From assembly GCA_023412715.1 (NCBI GenBank), contig JAEZCC010000047.1, positions 1 to 64,000 of the forward strand: 64,000 bases of DNA. Reading direction: 5' to 3'. Positions 39,803 to 48,768 of this stretch are shown here, piece after piece. The notes under the pieces were generated by a model. That model ran no database searches. It saw only the letters and a list, made by a program, of their open reading frames with translations, and was not told where the DNA came from. The translations under genes and the position numbers were made by a program. The DNA comes from Bacillota bacterium (GTDB taxonomy: Bacteria; Bacillota; Clostridia; Oscillospirales; Acutalibacteraceae). How positions within the stretch are numbered: position 1 is the stretch's first letter; every line of letters begins with the position of its first letter.

Positions 39803-41209
39803 CTACTTGCCCACGCAGAAATGGCTGAAAATCTCGTCCACGACCGCCTCGGTCGCCCGCTCGCCCGTCAGCTCAAGAAGCGCGGAAACGGCGTCTTCCA
39901 CGGAAACCGTCACGGCGTCGAACGTCATGCCGGAATCCAGGGCGCCGAGCGCCTCTTCCACGCAGCCGGCCGCGCGCACCGCGGAATCGCGCTGCCGTTC
40001 GGTGAAGAGCATCCCCTGCGCGGGGTCGATCTTCGACGTGCCGAGCACGTCCGCCACCGTGCTTTCCAGCTCCTTCAGCCCGGCTCCGGTCGCGGCAGAA
40101 ATATAAACAATATGTCTAAATCTATTTTTAATATACTTATAGTCTATTTTTTGCGGCAGATCGCTCTTGTTGACAACCGCGACGCACGGCACGGATTTCA
40201 GCTCGGCGGCGAGCGTACGGTCGGAGTCGTCCAGCTCCTGCGAAGAGTCGAACACCGCGAGCACAAGCTGCGCCGAGCGCACGCGGCCGAGGGCGCGCTC
40301 CACACCGATGCTCTCGACCGGGTCGTCGGTCGCGCGGATTCCGGCGGTGTCGGCAAGGCGCAGCGGGATCCCGCCGAGCAGCACGGTGTCCTCCACCACG
40401 TCGCGCGTGGTGCCGGCGTACTGCGTGACGATGGATCGCTCGCAGCCGGCGAGGAGGTTCATCAGCGTGGATTTGCCCGCGTTGGGCCTGCCCGCTATGA
40501 CCGTGGCGACGCCTTCGCGCAGCGCCCGGCCCGCCTCGAACAGATTGAGCATGGAACGCAGCTTTTCCAGCGCCCCCGCGAGGGCCTCGCGCAGCTCTTC
40601 CGCCGTGACCTGCGGCACGTCGTCCTCCGGGTAATCCGCCCAGGCGTCGAGATGCGCCGCCGCGCCGGTCAGGATGCCGCGCACGGAAACAATCTGCTTC
40701 TCGAGCGCGCCGTCGCGCCCGGCCAGGGCCGCCCGCGCCGCGGCCTCGCCCTCGGCGGAAACGATCTGCATGACGGACTCCGCCTCGGTCAGGCCCATCT
40801 TCCCGTTCAGGAACGCGCGGCGCGTGAACTCCCCCGGTCCGGCGGGGACCGCGCCCGCGCTCAGGACCGCGCGCAGCAGGCGGCGCAGGACGTACAGCCC
40901 CCCGTGGCAGGAAAGCTCCACCACGTCTTCGCCGGTGAAGCTTGCGGGCGCCCGGAAGTTCAGCGCGATCGCCTCGTCGATGTCCCCCGCGGAGTCGCGC
41001 ACGCGGCCGTAAAGCGCGCGGTAGCCGCCCAGCTTTTCCAGCGATTTTCCGTGCGCGGAAACAAACACCCTGCCGGCTATTTTCTCAGCTTCCGGGCCGG
41101 AGATGCGCACCACGCCGAGCGCGCTGGACGCCTGCGGACCGAGCGACGGCTGCGGCGTGGAGATGGCCGCTATGGTGTCGCCGGAAGAGTGGTACGCGAT
41201 CTTTTCCAT
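39803..41209 (-). CDS. mnmE: tRNA modification GTPase MnmE
   Basis: MnmE/TrmE (468 aa) is a GTPase that works with MnmG on uridine 34. It has the N-terminal formyl-tetrahydrofolate-binding domain, the G domain (GRPNAGKSTLMNLLAG, the DTAG region in LADTAGIRATDDPVESIG, NKSD) and the C-terminal CVGK with the catalytic Cys. I use ATG 41209 with GGAGG upstream. The 223-base gap to mnmG holds short GC-rich hairpins (for example GGGC-catat-GCCC near 39765) but no gene. Confidence 0.96.
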   Translation of the reverse strand: MEKIAYHSSGDTIAAISTPQPSLGPQASSALGVVRISGPEAEKIAGRVFVSAHGKSLEKLGGYRALYGRVRDSAGDIDEAIALNFRAPASFTGEDVVELSCHGGLYVLRRLLRAVLSAGAVPAGPGEFTRRAFLNGKMGLTEAESVMQIVSAEGEAAARAALAGRDGALEKQIVSVRGILTGAAAHLDAWADYPEDDVPQVTAEELREALAGALEKLRSMLNLFEAGRALREGVATVIAGRPNAGKSTLMNLLAGCERSIVTQYAGTTRDVVEDTVLLGGIPLRLADTAGIRATDDPVESIGVERALGRVRSAQLVLAVFDSSQELDDSDRTLAAELKSVPCVAVVNKSDLPQKIDYKYIKNRFRHIVYISAATGAGLKELESTVADVLGTSKIDPAQGMLFTERQRDSAVRAAGCVEEALGALDSGMTFDAVTVSVEDAVSALLELTGERATEAVVDEIFSHFCVGK

Positions 41210-41274
41210 ACGGAAACCTCCAAAAAGAGAGGGCAATTCACAACGGAACCGCCCTCTCGCAACGTTTATCGTAT

Positions 41275-42123
41275 TTACCCGTTCGTTTCGACCTTGCCGT
41301 AAAGCGCGCCTTTTTTCTCAGCCTTGGGCGGCTGGGGCTGGCCCTGTCCCGCCGCGGGCGGCGCGGGTCTCGGCGGCCGGTTCTGTCCCGCAAACGGCCT
41401 CGGCTGCCTCTGGCCGCCGCCGTACGGCGGGCGGCGCGGCGGCTGCCCGCCGGGGTCCCTGCGGTTTTTATTGAACCCGCCGCGGCGCTGCGGGCGCTCG
41501 CCGTTGACCGGGCCAATCACGACGTGGCGCTCGAGGTCTTCGCCCTCGGACCACGATTTCGCCCCTTCCACCGTCTGCACGGCCGTATGGATAATGCGCC
41601 GCTCGTAGGGGTTCATCGGCTCCAGCGACGTGTTGCGGCCCGTGCGCAGGCTTTTCTCCGCCATTTTCTTCCCCAGCGAGTCAAGGGTCTGACGGCGTTT
41701 TTCGCGGTAATTGCCAATGTCTAGCGCGACGCGGTAATAAGAGCCGCCCACATGGTTTGCGACAAGGCCGGCGAGGTACTGCAGCGCGTCGAGCGTTTCG
41801 CCGCGGTGGCCGATGACGAAGCCGATATCGTCGCCGTCCAGGGTCAGCATGGCGCTGCCCTCTTCCTTTTTGACGGACACCCTGACCCCCGCCACGCCCA
41901 TGCAGGAAACAATGTCCCGCACGTACTGCGCGGCGATCTCGGCAGGGTCGTCCTCAATGAAGACCCTGACCTTGGCGGGGTTCCCGCCGAAAAGCCCGAA
42001 CGTTTTCTTGGTCGGCAGTTCCAGGATCTCAAACTCGGCGTCGTACGATTCGACTCCGAGCTCTTTGCAGGCCGCTTCTCTGGCAAGTTCGACGGTTTCA
42101 CCGGTCCCTATTGCTTCTCTCAT
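41275..42123 (-). CDS. jag: Jag/KhpB RNA-binding protein
   Basis: Jag (282 aa) is a cytoplasmic RNA-binding regulator paired with YidC. It has an N-terminal Jag domain (EFEILELPTKKTFGLFGG), a KH domain with IGHRGETLDALQYLAG and an R3H domain (MNPYERRIIHTAVQTVEG). The last 80 residues are a disordered Arg/Gly/Pro/Gln-rich tail, longer than in Bacillus, that may bind RNA. It follows yidC in the conserved order. Confidence 0.94.
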   Translation of the reverse strand: MREAIGTGETVELAREAACKELGVESYDAEFEILELPTKKTFGLFGGNPAKVRVFIEDDPAEIAAQYVRDIVSCMGVAGVRVSVKKEEGSAMLTLDGDDIGFVIGHRGETLDALQYLAGLVANHVGGSYYRVALDIGNYREKRRQTLDSLGKKMAEKSLRTGRNTSLEPMNPYERRIIHTAVQTVEGAKSWSEGEDLERHVVIGPVNGERPQRRGGFNKNRRDPGGQPPRRPPYGGGQRQPRPFAGQNRPPRPAPPAAGQGQPQPPKAEKKGALYGKVETNG

Positions 42124-42163
42124 CGTTAACGACCTCCCCCGAAAGGCATTGCGCCTAAATTTT

Positions 42164-43144
42164 TTATCTACGCTTTTTCTGCGGCTCCGGCGCCGCTTCC
42201 CGCCGGAACGTCACGGGCTTCAGGGCGGCCTCCTCGGCTTCGAGGCGGGCGACGCGTCTCGCTTCCGCCTCCGCGTTCAGGTCGTCCGGGCTGAACCAGA
42301 CGTTCAGGACCACGGTCTGAAGAAAGCCGGTGATGGTCGAAATGATCCAGTAGAAGCCGACGGCCGCGGGCACCGTGCAGGCGAACCAGACGGAAATAAG
42401 CGGCATCAGGTAAAAAGTCGCCTTCATGCAGCCCTGCTGCTGCTGCATGCCCGGCTGCATCTTCATGGTGAAGTACTGCGCGAGGATGGAGGAAAGCAGG
42501 CACCCCATGGGAATCAGCCACAGATTCGACTGGAAAATCGTCCCGAAAATGTTCGACGGGTCGCTGGGCGTCTGCAGAAGATCCAGCCCCAGGAACATGA
42601 ACCCGTGGCTGAACGACTCCAGCCTCGCCATCTCGGACGCGCCGAACATGGTGAGGAACGGCTTCAGGCTGGCGAAATTCTTGACGATTTCAATCTGGTT
42701 GTACGCCGTGTTGTAAGACGAGCCGAGGCCCGGCACATGGCTGAGCATGTCCAGCGCTTTGGTAATGGAGTCCGCAGAGAGGTGCAGCGCGTTGGCAAGC
42801 GGGTTCAGCACCGTGTAATACAGGCCGAACATGACGAGGAAGGGCAGAAACATGGTGGTGCAGCCGCCCATGGGGTTGACCCCCTCGGAAGCGTAGAGCT
42901 TCTGCGTCTCTTCCTGCAGCTTCTGCTTGTCTTTCGCGTACTTTTTCTGCAGCTCTTTCTGCTTGAGCGAAAGCTTGGCCGTCGCCGCCATGGAGCGCTG
43001 CTGCTTGACCGAAAAGGGAAACAGAAGCAGCTTCACGACAATGGTGAAAAGGATGATCGCCACGCCGTAGTTCTTCACGATCAGGTAGAAAAACCAGAGC
43101 AGGTAACCCAGGATGCTGCCGAAAAAATTGAAAATGTCAGTCAT
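42164..43144 (-). CDS. yidC: Membrane protein insertase YidC
   Basis: YidC (326 aa, Oxa1 family) inserts membrane proteins with or without SecYEG. It has five predicted helices and conserved segments IVVKLLLFPFSVKQQRSMAA (with the hydrophilic-groove Arg context) and PAAVGFYWIISTITGFLQ. It has no lipobox and ends in a short basic tail rich in Arg/Lys. An internal Met/Gln-rich stretch (MKMQPGMQQQQGC) is noteworthy. It is in the usual rnpA-yidD-yidC-jag order. Confidence 0.95.
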   Translation of the reverse strand: MTDIFNFFGSILGYLLWFFYLIVKNYGVAIILFTIVVKLLLFPFSVKQQRSMAATAKLSLKQKELQKKYAKDKQKLQEETQKLYASEGVNPMGGCTTMFLPFLVMFGLYYTVLNPLANALHLSADSITKALDMLSHVPGLGSSYNTAYNQIEIVKNFASLKPFLTMFGASEMARLESFSHGFMFLGLDLLQTPSDPSNIFGTIFQSNLWLIPMGCLLSSILAQYFTMKMQPGMQQQQGCMKATFYLMPLISVWFACTVPAAVGFYWIISTITGFLQTVVLNVWFSPDDLNAEAEARRVARLEAEEAALKPVTFRREAAPEPQKKRR

Positions 43145-43158
43145 GCGGAAATTCTCCT

Positions 43159-43395
43159 CTATCTTCCGTCAACGCCTGTCCTTTTTTCAGGAACGGGGTC
43201 GTACCCCCCGCGGCTGAAAGGGTTGCAGCGCAATATTCTGTAGATTGCAAGCGCGGAGCCTTTGAGCGCGCCGAACCGCTCGATCGCCTGGATTGCGTAA
43301 GCCGAGCAGGTCGGGTAATATTTGCAGCACGGCCGCTTGTACGGCGAAATGGCCGTCTGGTAAAAGCGGACGAAAGCAATCAGAATCCGTTTCAT
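43159..43395 (-). CDS. yidD: Membrane protein insertion efficiency factor YidD
   Basis: YidD (78 aa) has an N-terminal amphipathic helix and the conserved core YQTAISPYKRPCCKYYPTCS, then YAIQAIERFGALKGS and RILRCNPFSRGGYDPVP. It is the usual partner gene between rnpA and yidC and overlaps the rnpA stop by four bases (ATG at 43395). Confidence 0.95.
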   Translation of the reverse strand: MKRILIAFVRFYQTAISPYKRPCCKYYPTCSAYAIQAIERFGALKGSALAIYRILRCNPFSRGGYDPVPEKRTGVDGR

Positions 43396-43730
43396 TGCAG
43401 AATCCCCGCGTTTTTCAGGTGCTGCTCCATTGCGCGCCGCACGTCGCACATCCTGACGAAAGGCGTCTTCGCCCTCGCGACGAAAACCAGGTCGTAACCG
43501 GGCCGTATTTCTGTCTGGACTGCGCGGAACGCCTCGCGGATAACCCTGCGCGACCGGTTGCGTTTCACGGCGTTTCCGGTTTTCTTGCTTGTCGTAATGC
43601 CGACCCGAAGCGAAGACCCGCGGCGGCTTTTCATCACGTAAGACACCAGCACGGGGCTGACGAAAAATTTTCCGCGGGCGTAAATCCTCTGAAAATCCCT
43701 GTTCTGGTTGATAGACAGATATTTTTTCAT
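43392..43730 (-). CDS. rnpA: Ribonuclease P protein component
   Basis: RnpA (112 aa) is the protein cofactor of RNase P that helps process tRNA 5' ends. It starts MKKYLSINQNRDFQRIYARG and has the signature AVKRNRSRRVIREAFR. I use ATG 43730, which matches homologues; an in-frame TTG at 43742 is possible because AAGGG lies close by. Confidence 0.95.
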   Translation of the reverse strand: MKKYLSINQNRDFQRIYARGKFFVSPVLVSYVMKSRRGSSLRVGITTSKKTGNAVKRNRSRRVIREAFRAVQTEIRPGYDLVFVARAKTPFVRMCDVRRAMEQHLKNAGILQ

Positions 43731-43854
43731 TAGCAGGAACAACCCTTACCGGATCTTTGATAAAAGAAAAGAAAGGCCGCAGCAAGCGGCCCCGCCCAAA
43801 TCACGCGGCGGCGGAAACGGGATTCGGAGCCCCGCGCGGCCGCCGGCCCCTTCT

Positions 43855-43989
43855 TCAGTAAGACAGGCGGGTCCTTCCCTTTCTTCTGCGGCGCGAAAGC
43901 ACCTTGCGTCCGTCCGACGTGGCCATGCGCTTCAGAAAACCATGCTCTTTTTTGCGGTGCAGCTTTTTGGGCTGAAAAGTTCTGAACAT
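43855..43989 (-). CDS. rpmH: 50S ribosomal protein L34
   Basis: L34 (44 aa) reads MFRTFQPKKLHRKKEHGFLK followed by RMATSDGRKVLSRRRRKGRT and RLSY. This is the usual highly basic protein; its first residues (FRTFQP) differ slightly from the common KRTYQP. AAGGAGGGG precedes the ATG at the ideal distance. It starts the minus-strand operon of the origin region. Confidence 0.97.
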   Translation of the reverse strand: MFRTFQPKKLHRKKEHGFLKRMATSDGRKVLSRRRRKGRTRLSY

Positions 43990-44026
43990 GAAGAAACCCC
44001 TCCTTTCGGGCATACCTTGCCATAGC

Positions 44027-44056
44027 ATTATATCGTACGGGACGGCGGCATGTCAA
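44027..44056 (-). promoter_or_regulatory. rpmH operon promoter
   Basis: Consensus boxes TTGACA (44056-44051) and TATAAT (44032-44027) on the minus strand are 18 bases apart, about 40 bases before rpmH. Both boxes are perfect, as expected for a ribosomal-protein operon. The 43990-44382 gap holds only this and the dnaA promoter, with no gene. Confidence 0.8.
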
Positions 44057-44231
44057 CACAGAGGCCTGTTTTCTGCAAAAAAATATGCAAAAACACCCTC
44101 GCCCCGCAGTTTTTCCCGTAACAATTACTATAACACAAGATTTCCTGAAAGAAAAGAAAAAATTCGGGGCATTCTCCGGGCAGGTAAAATTTTCTGAAAT
44201 ATTTTTTGCCCCGGGCAGGCGAAAACAGGAT

Positions 44232-44260
44232 TTGAAAAGGCGGGATATTTGTGCTATGAT
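44232..44260 (+). promoter_or_regulatory. dnaA promoter
   Basis: TTGAAA (44232-44237) and TATGAT (44255-44260) are 17 bases apart, leaving a leader of about 115 bases. No DnaA box with more than a loose match is visible in this gap, unlike the dnaA-dnaN gap. Confidence 0.7.
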
Positions 44261-44382
44261 AATTAATGGAAACCTGTTGTTTCCGGAAACATTTTTTTGC
44301 GGTTCAACCCGCATTTTCCCTTTTCCGGCGGAACGCGCCGGAAAAAATTTTCTCACTGAAAAACAAGGGGTAGTAAAAAAAG

Positions 44383-45696
44383 ATGGAATCGTTTACCGAA
44401 GTCTGGAACCTTGTGTGCGTCTACTGCAAAAGCCGCATCACGGAGATTGCGTTTTCCACCTGGATCAGCCGCATGGAACCCGTAACGCTCGACTTCGCGG
44501 CCGGCGTCGCCGTTCTGCAGGTCCCGAACGAACTTCACCGGCAAACGGTTCTACATTATTACATGGAGCTTCTGGGCGAGGCGTTCCGCCAGATTTTCAG
44601 CCAGGAGATCCAGATCCGCATCGTCCTTCCGGAAGAGACGGAGCCGGAGCAGAAAAAAGAGGAAGCGCGCGAAAACAGCGACAATTACGAATTCACGTTC
44701 GAAACCTATATTGTGGGCCCTTCGAACAAATTCGCCCACGCCGCATCCATGGCTGTCGCCAGCAAGCCGGCGACGCTTTACAACCCGCTTTTCATCTACG
44801 GGAACTCGGGCCTCGGCAAAACGCACCTTCTTTATGCCATCCGCAACGAGATCAACCGCACGAACCCCGAAATGAACATCATCTACATCAAGGGCGACGA
44901 GTTCACGAACGAGCTGATCGAGGCGATCCGCCGCGGCACGACCGGGGAATTCCACCAGCGCTACCGGCGGGCCGACGTGCTGCTCGTGGACGACATCCAG
45001 TTCATCGCGGGCAAGGACTCGACGCAGGAGGAGTTCTTCCACACCTTCAACACACTCTACGAGGCGAAAAAGCAGATTGTGCTGACCTCGGACAGGCCCC
45101 CGAAAGACATCGCCACACTGGAAGAGCGCCTGCTGACCCGCTTCGAGTGGGGCCTTACCGCGGACATTCAGCCGCCGGACTTCGAGACGCGCATCGCCAT
45201 CATCAAGCGCAAGGCCGAGCTGCTCAAGATCTCCCTGCCCGACCCCGTGATTGAATATATCGCCAACCGGCTCAAGAACAATATCCGCCAGCTGGAGGGC
45301 GCCGTCAAAAAAATGAAGGCATTCCACCTCCTGAACGGCGAGCCGTTCAACATCCAGACGGCGCAGGCCGCCATCAGCGACATCATCAACAACGACCAAC
45401 CGACGCCGCTGACCGTCGAGAAAATCATCGACGAGGTCGCGCGCACGTTCGGCGCCACGGTCGAGGACATCCGCTCTTCGAAACGCTCGGCCAACATCTC
45501 TTCCGCAAGGCAGGTCGCCATGTACGTCGTGCGCGAAATCACCCAAATGCCCATGGTGGCCATCGGCAGGGAGTTCGGCAACCGCGATCACTCCACCGTG
45601 GTGTACGCCATTCAGCAGGTGGAAAAAAATATCCGCCGCGACCCGAAGACAAAGGCCACGGTCGAAGATATCATCAAGAATATCCGCGACAGGTGA
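44383..45696 (+). CDS. dnaA: Chromosomal replication initiator DnaA
   Basis: DnaA (437 aa) binds DnaA boxes and melts the origin. Domain I is at 1-80, the AAA+ core contains Walker A GNSGLGKTHLL and Walker B LLVDDIQFIAGK, and domain IV has the DnaA signature REFGNRDHSTVVYA. The gene marks the divergence point of transcription: all conserved genes to the left run leftward and those to the right run rightward. Confidence 0.98.
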   Translation: MESFTEVWNLVCVYCKSRITEIAFSTWISRMEPVTLDFAAGVAVLQVPNELHRQTVLHYYMELLGEAFRQIFSQEIQIRIVLPEETEPEQKKEEARENSDNYEFTFETYIVGPSNKFAHAASMAVASKPATLYNPLFIYGNSGLGKTHLLYAIRNEINRTNPEMNIIYIKGDEFTNELIEAIRRGTTGEFHQRYRRADVLLVDDIQFIAGKDSTQEEFFHTFNTLYEAKKQIVLTSDRPPKDIATLEERLLTRFEWGLTADIQPPDFETRIAIIKRKAELLKISLPDPVIEYIANRLKNNIRQLEGAVKKMKAFHLLNGEPFNIQTAQAAISDIINNDQPTPLTVEKIIDEVARTFGATVEDIRSSKRSANISSARQVAMYVVREITQMPMVAIGREFGNRDHSTVVYAIQQVEKNIRRDPKTKATVEDIIKNIRDR

Positions 45697-46015
45697 CGGG
45701 AAGAAACGCCCGGTTAAATTTTTTTCAACATTCCACATTTCTGTGAATAACCCATTTTTCCGTGACCAAATTTCGCGCAGACATTTTAAACAAGTTTTCA
45801 ACTTTCCCCACAAAGTTTTCAACATATTGTGGAAGAAACAGAAAACGGCGGATTTTCCACCTAAAATTCCCACACCGCAGTCTGAAAACAAAACAGTGAA
45901 AAAACCGCGCCGCATCTCTCTTTTTCTTCCCTTTCCACTTTTCCGCGCCCCCTGCTCCTAATACTGAAAAAAATACTGACTTACTTGATATTTTATGAAA
46001 GCAGGCGATTCTTCC
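45697..46015. other. oriC: Probable oriC between dnaA and dnaN
   Basis: This AT-rich, non-coding gap contains DnaA-box-like sequences: TGTGAATAA (45742-45750, reverse of TTATTCACA, which fits TTATNCACA), TTCCCCACA (45804-45812), and degenerate TTCCACA elements near 45731 and 45829-45836 (reverse strand) and others in the T-rich part. The strand switch of genes, dnaA and dnaN on both sides and parS sites nearby all agree with an origin here. The exact unwinding element cannot be placed by eye. Confidence 0.75.
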
Positions 46016-47122
46016 ATGCAGTTTACCTGTGACAGGCAAAAACTGAACGACGCCGTGTTGAATGTGCAGCGCACGGTTTCCGCAAAATCTTCCGTGCCGG
46101 CCCTTGAAGGAATTCTGCTGACCGCGCAGGAAGGAAGCGTGCGCCTGTGCGGCTTCGATCTTGAGATCGGCATGACGACGGAACTGCCGGCCGAGGTCGG
46201 GGAACCGGGTTCCATCGTCATGGGCGCCCGGCTGTTCGGCGACATCGTCAGGCGGCTCCCGCAGGACACCGTCAGCTTCCGTGCCGACGAAAAGCAGGTC
46301 GCACAGATAGAAAGCGGCGAAGCGTCCTTCTCCCTCGTCGGCATTCCGGCGCAGGAGTACCCGGAGCTTCCGCAGATCAGCGGCGACACGAACATCCGTC
46401 TTCCGTCGAACGTTCTGAAGGGCATGATCCGCCAGACGCTGTTCGCCGTGGCCGAGACGGACGCGAAACCGGTCCACACCGGCACGCTGTTCGAAATCGA
46501 GGGCGGCGAAATCCGCCTGATCTCCGTCGACGGGTACCGGCTGGCCATCCGCTGCGAGAAAATTCCGGGAGAGGACAAATGCAACTTTGTCGTGCCGGGC
46601 AAGACCCTCGGCGAAGTGATGAAGCTGCTGCCCGACAGCGACGACGAGACCGAAATTCTCGTGGGCCTGCGGCACATCCGCTTCCGCATCGGGGACTACG
46701 TCGTGATTTCGCGGCTTCTTGAAGGGGAATTTCTCGACTGGCGGGCCGCCCTGCCGAAGGAATGCTCGACGGAGGTCCGCGTCTCCGTCTCAGACCTCAT
46801 CGGCAGCTTGGAACGCGTCTCGCTCATCATCACCGAGCGCCTGCGCAGCCCGGTGCGCTGTACGTTCGGGGAAGACGGCATCCGCTTGACCTGTTCGACG
46901 GCAATCGGCCGGGCGAACGACAGGCTCGGCGCGAAAATAACTGGCAAAGAAGTCGAGATCGGCTTCAACAGCCGCTACCTGCTCGACGCCCTGCGCAACT
47001 CGGAATGCGACGAAGTGAAAATACAGCTCAACGGCCCGCTGAGCCCCATGAAGGTACTGCCGGAGGAGGGGGACTCCTTTTTGTTCCTCGTGCTGCCGGT
47101 GCGCCTGAAAAGCGGGGATTGA
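46016..47122 (+). CDS. dnaN: DNA polymerase III sliding clamp
   Basis: DnaN (368 aa) is the beta clamp with three similar domains. It begins MQFTCDRQKLNDAVLNVQRT. A longer frame from 45995 adds seven residues; I chose 46016 because homologues start near this methionine. The ribosome site is weak (AGGCG), which may matter for control at the origin. It is in the conserved place after dnaA. Confidence 0.95.
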   Translation: MQFTCDRQKLNDAVLNVQRTVSAKSSVPALEGILLTAQEGSVRLCGFDLEIGMTTELPAEVGEPGSIVMGARLFGDIVRRLPQDTVSFRADEKQVAQIESGEASFSLVGIPAQEYPELPQISGDTNIRLPSNVLKGMIRQTLFAVAETDAKPVHTGTLFEIEGGEIRLISVDGYRLAIRCEKIPGEDKCNFVVPGKTLGEVMKLLPDSDDETEILVGLRHIRFRIGDYVVISRLLEGEFLDWRAALPKECSTEVRVSVSDLIGSLERVSLIITERLRSPVRCTFGEDGIRLTCSTAIGRANDRLGAKITGKEVEIGFNSRYLLDALRNSECDEVKIQLNGPLSPMKVLPEEGDSFLFLVLPVRLKSGD

Positions 47123-47127
47123 AACGC

Positions 47128-47358
47128 ATGGAAAACGGTAAAGATATGGCAGTGGGGAAAATTGACACCGAGTTTATCCGGCTCGACGCATTTTTAAAGC
47201 TCTGCGGCGCGTTCGAGACGGGCGGGCAGGCGAAGGTCGCCATTCAGGGCGGGGAGGTCCTCGTCAACGGCGAAGTCTGCCGGCAGCGCGGCAGAAAACT
47301 GCGCCCGGGCGACACGGCCGCCTTCGGGGGAAAGACTTACGGGGTGGGCGCGGCGTGA
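47128..47358 (+). CDS. yaaA: S4-domain RNA-binding protein YaaA
   Basis: This 76-aa protein has a single S4 domain (LDAFLKLCGAFETGGQAKVA, then EVLVNGEVCRQRGRKLRPGD), as in Bacillus YaaA, which is always found between dnaN and recF and binds the 50S subunit or RNA. It is coupled to recF by overlap of its stop with the recF GTG start. Confidence 0.93.
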   Translation: MENGKDMAVGKIDTEFIRLDAFLKLCGAFETGGQAKVAIQGGEVLVNGEVCRQRGRKLRPGDTAAFGGKTYGVGAA

Positions 47359-48464
47359 AGATCCTGCGTTTTTCCTGGGAAAACTTCCGCAACCTTCCGT
47401 CCGGCGGGTTTTCCCCGAACGGGCGGGTCAACGTGCTTTTCGGGAAAAACGCGCAGGGCAAGACCAATCTGCTGGAAGCGATGTGGCTTTTCACCGGGGA
47501 ACGGTCGTTCCGCGGCGCAAAGGACGCGGAGATGCTCGGCCCGCTGCCGCGGGAAACCGCGCTGCGGCTGGAATTTTCCGGCGGCGGCCGCGAGCAGGCC
47601 GCCGTCATCCGCTTTCCGGAGGGCAGGCGCAAAGCCGAGCTCAACGGCGTGCCGAAACGCTCCTGCTCCGCCCTCATCGGCGTATTCCAGGCGGCGGTGT
47701 TTTCACCGGAGCATCTTTCCCTGCTGCAGGGAGGGCCGGCCGGCCGCCGGGGGTTCGTCGACGCGGCGCTTTCGCAGCTGCGGCCGTCGTACGCCGCCCT
47801 GCTCGCGGAATACAACCGCGCGCTCGCGCAGCGCAACGCACTGCTCAAAGAGATTCCGCGCAGGCCGGAGCTGCTGGACACGCTGGCCGTCTGGGACAGC
47901 CGCCTCGTGCGCGACGGGGAAAAAATCACCGTCTGGCGGAAGAAGTACCTCGAAAAAATCTCCGGTCCCGCGGAACGGTTCTACTCCGGCATGTGCCGGG
48001 GCAAAGAGGCGCTTTCGCTTTGCTACGAAGCCAGCACGCGATCCTTTGCGGAAGACCTCGCCGCCTGCCGCAGGACGGATCTTCTGACGGGGCATACCGG
48101 CGTGGGCCCGCACCGGGACGACGTCGGGGTGATGATTGACGGGAAGGACGCCAGGGCCTACGGATCGCAGGGGCAGAAGCGCTCCGCCGTCATCGCCATG
48201 AAGCTGGCGGAGGCGGAGATCCTGACGCAGGAAAGCGGCGAGACGCCGGTCGTCTTCCTGGACGACGTGCTCAGCGAGCTGGACGGGGAACGCCAGTCGT
48301 TCCTTCTGGAAAAGCTGGACGGGTTTCAGGTTTTCCTGACCTGCTGCGAACTGCCGGCAATGCCGGTTTCACCGGCCGGGACGGCGCAGACGGGCCTCCG
48401 GGCCCGCGGCGGCACCGTGTTTCATGTGGAACGCGGCGAGATGAGAGAGATCCCGGAAGCGTAA
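47355..48464 (+). CDS. recF: DNA replication and repair protein RecF
   Basis: RecF (369 aa) is an SMC-like ATPase in gap repair. Walker A is FGKNAQGKTNLLEAMW, the signature is YGSQGQKRSAVIAMKLAE and Walker B is VVFLDDVLSELD. The start is GTG at 47355. A weak parS-like site lies near its 3' end. Confidence 0.96.
   Translation: MKILRFSWENFRNLPSGGFSPNGRVNVLFGKNAQGKTNLLEAMWLFTGERSFRGAKDAEMLGPLPRETALRLEFSGGGREQAAVIRFPEGRRKAELNGVPKRSCSALIGVFQAAVFSPEHLSLLQGGPAGRRGFVDAALSQLRPSYAALLAEYNRALAQRNALLKEIPRRPELLDTLAVWDSRLVRDGEKITVWRKKYLEKISGPAERFYSGMCRGKEALSLCYEASTRSFAEDLAACRRTDLLTGHTGVGPHRDDVGVMIDGKDARAYGSQGQKRSAVIAMKLAEAEILTQESGETPVVFLDDVLSELDGERQSFLLEKLDGFQVFLTCCELPAMPVSPAGTAQTGLRARGGTVFHVERGEMREIPEA
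48418..48433. promoter_or_regulatory. Degenerate parS-like site in recF
   Basis: TGTTTCATGTGGAACG matches the parS sites at 34896 and 37954 in 14 of 16 bases and keeps the inner palindrome GTT-CATG-AAC in altered form. It lies to the right of oriC, as expected if sites flank the origin. Binding strength is uncertain. Confidence 0.5.
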
Positions 48465-48477
48465 TGGAGGATTTTGC

Positions 48478-48768
48478 ATGTATCTGCATCTCGGGCAGGA
48501 TATCGTGATACGGATGGAGACAATCGTGGGCATTTTCGACCTTGAGACCTCCACCATCTCGAACACGACGCGCGACTACCTCGCCGCGGCGCAGAAAGCC
48601 GGGTGCGTCGTCGGCATTTCCCGGGAAATGCCGAAATCGTTCATCCTCTGCTGCGGGAAGGACGGCCGCCGCACGGTCTACACGTCGCAGATTTCGACCT
48701 CGACGCTGCTGAAACGGGCCGGGTTCTCGAACGATCTTTCGAACTTCAGGGAAAAGGAAAAGCCATGA
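48478..48768 (+). CDS. RemB-like (DUF370) regulator
   Basis: This 96-aa protein of the DUF370/RemA-RemB family begins MYLHLGQDIVIRMETIVGIF and continues DLETSTISNTTRDYL. In Bacillus the orthologous gene (yaaB/remB) sits between recF and gyrB and influences matrix genes. It overlaps the next gene by ATGA. Confidence 0.88.
   Translation: MYLHLGQDIVIRMETIVGIFDLETSTISNTTRDYLAAAQKAGCVVGISREMPKSFILCCGKDGRRTVYTSQISTSTLLKRAGFSNDLSNFREKEKP

Noticed and set aside
44116..44128. CCGTAACAATTAC as a third Crp/Fnr site
   Set aside because: Shares only one arm with the two good sites and is not at a suitable distance from the rpmH or dnaA -10 boxes.
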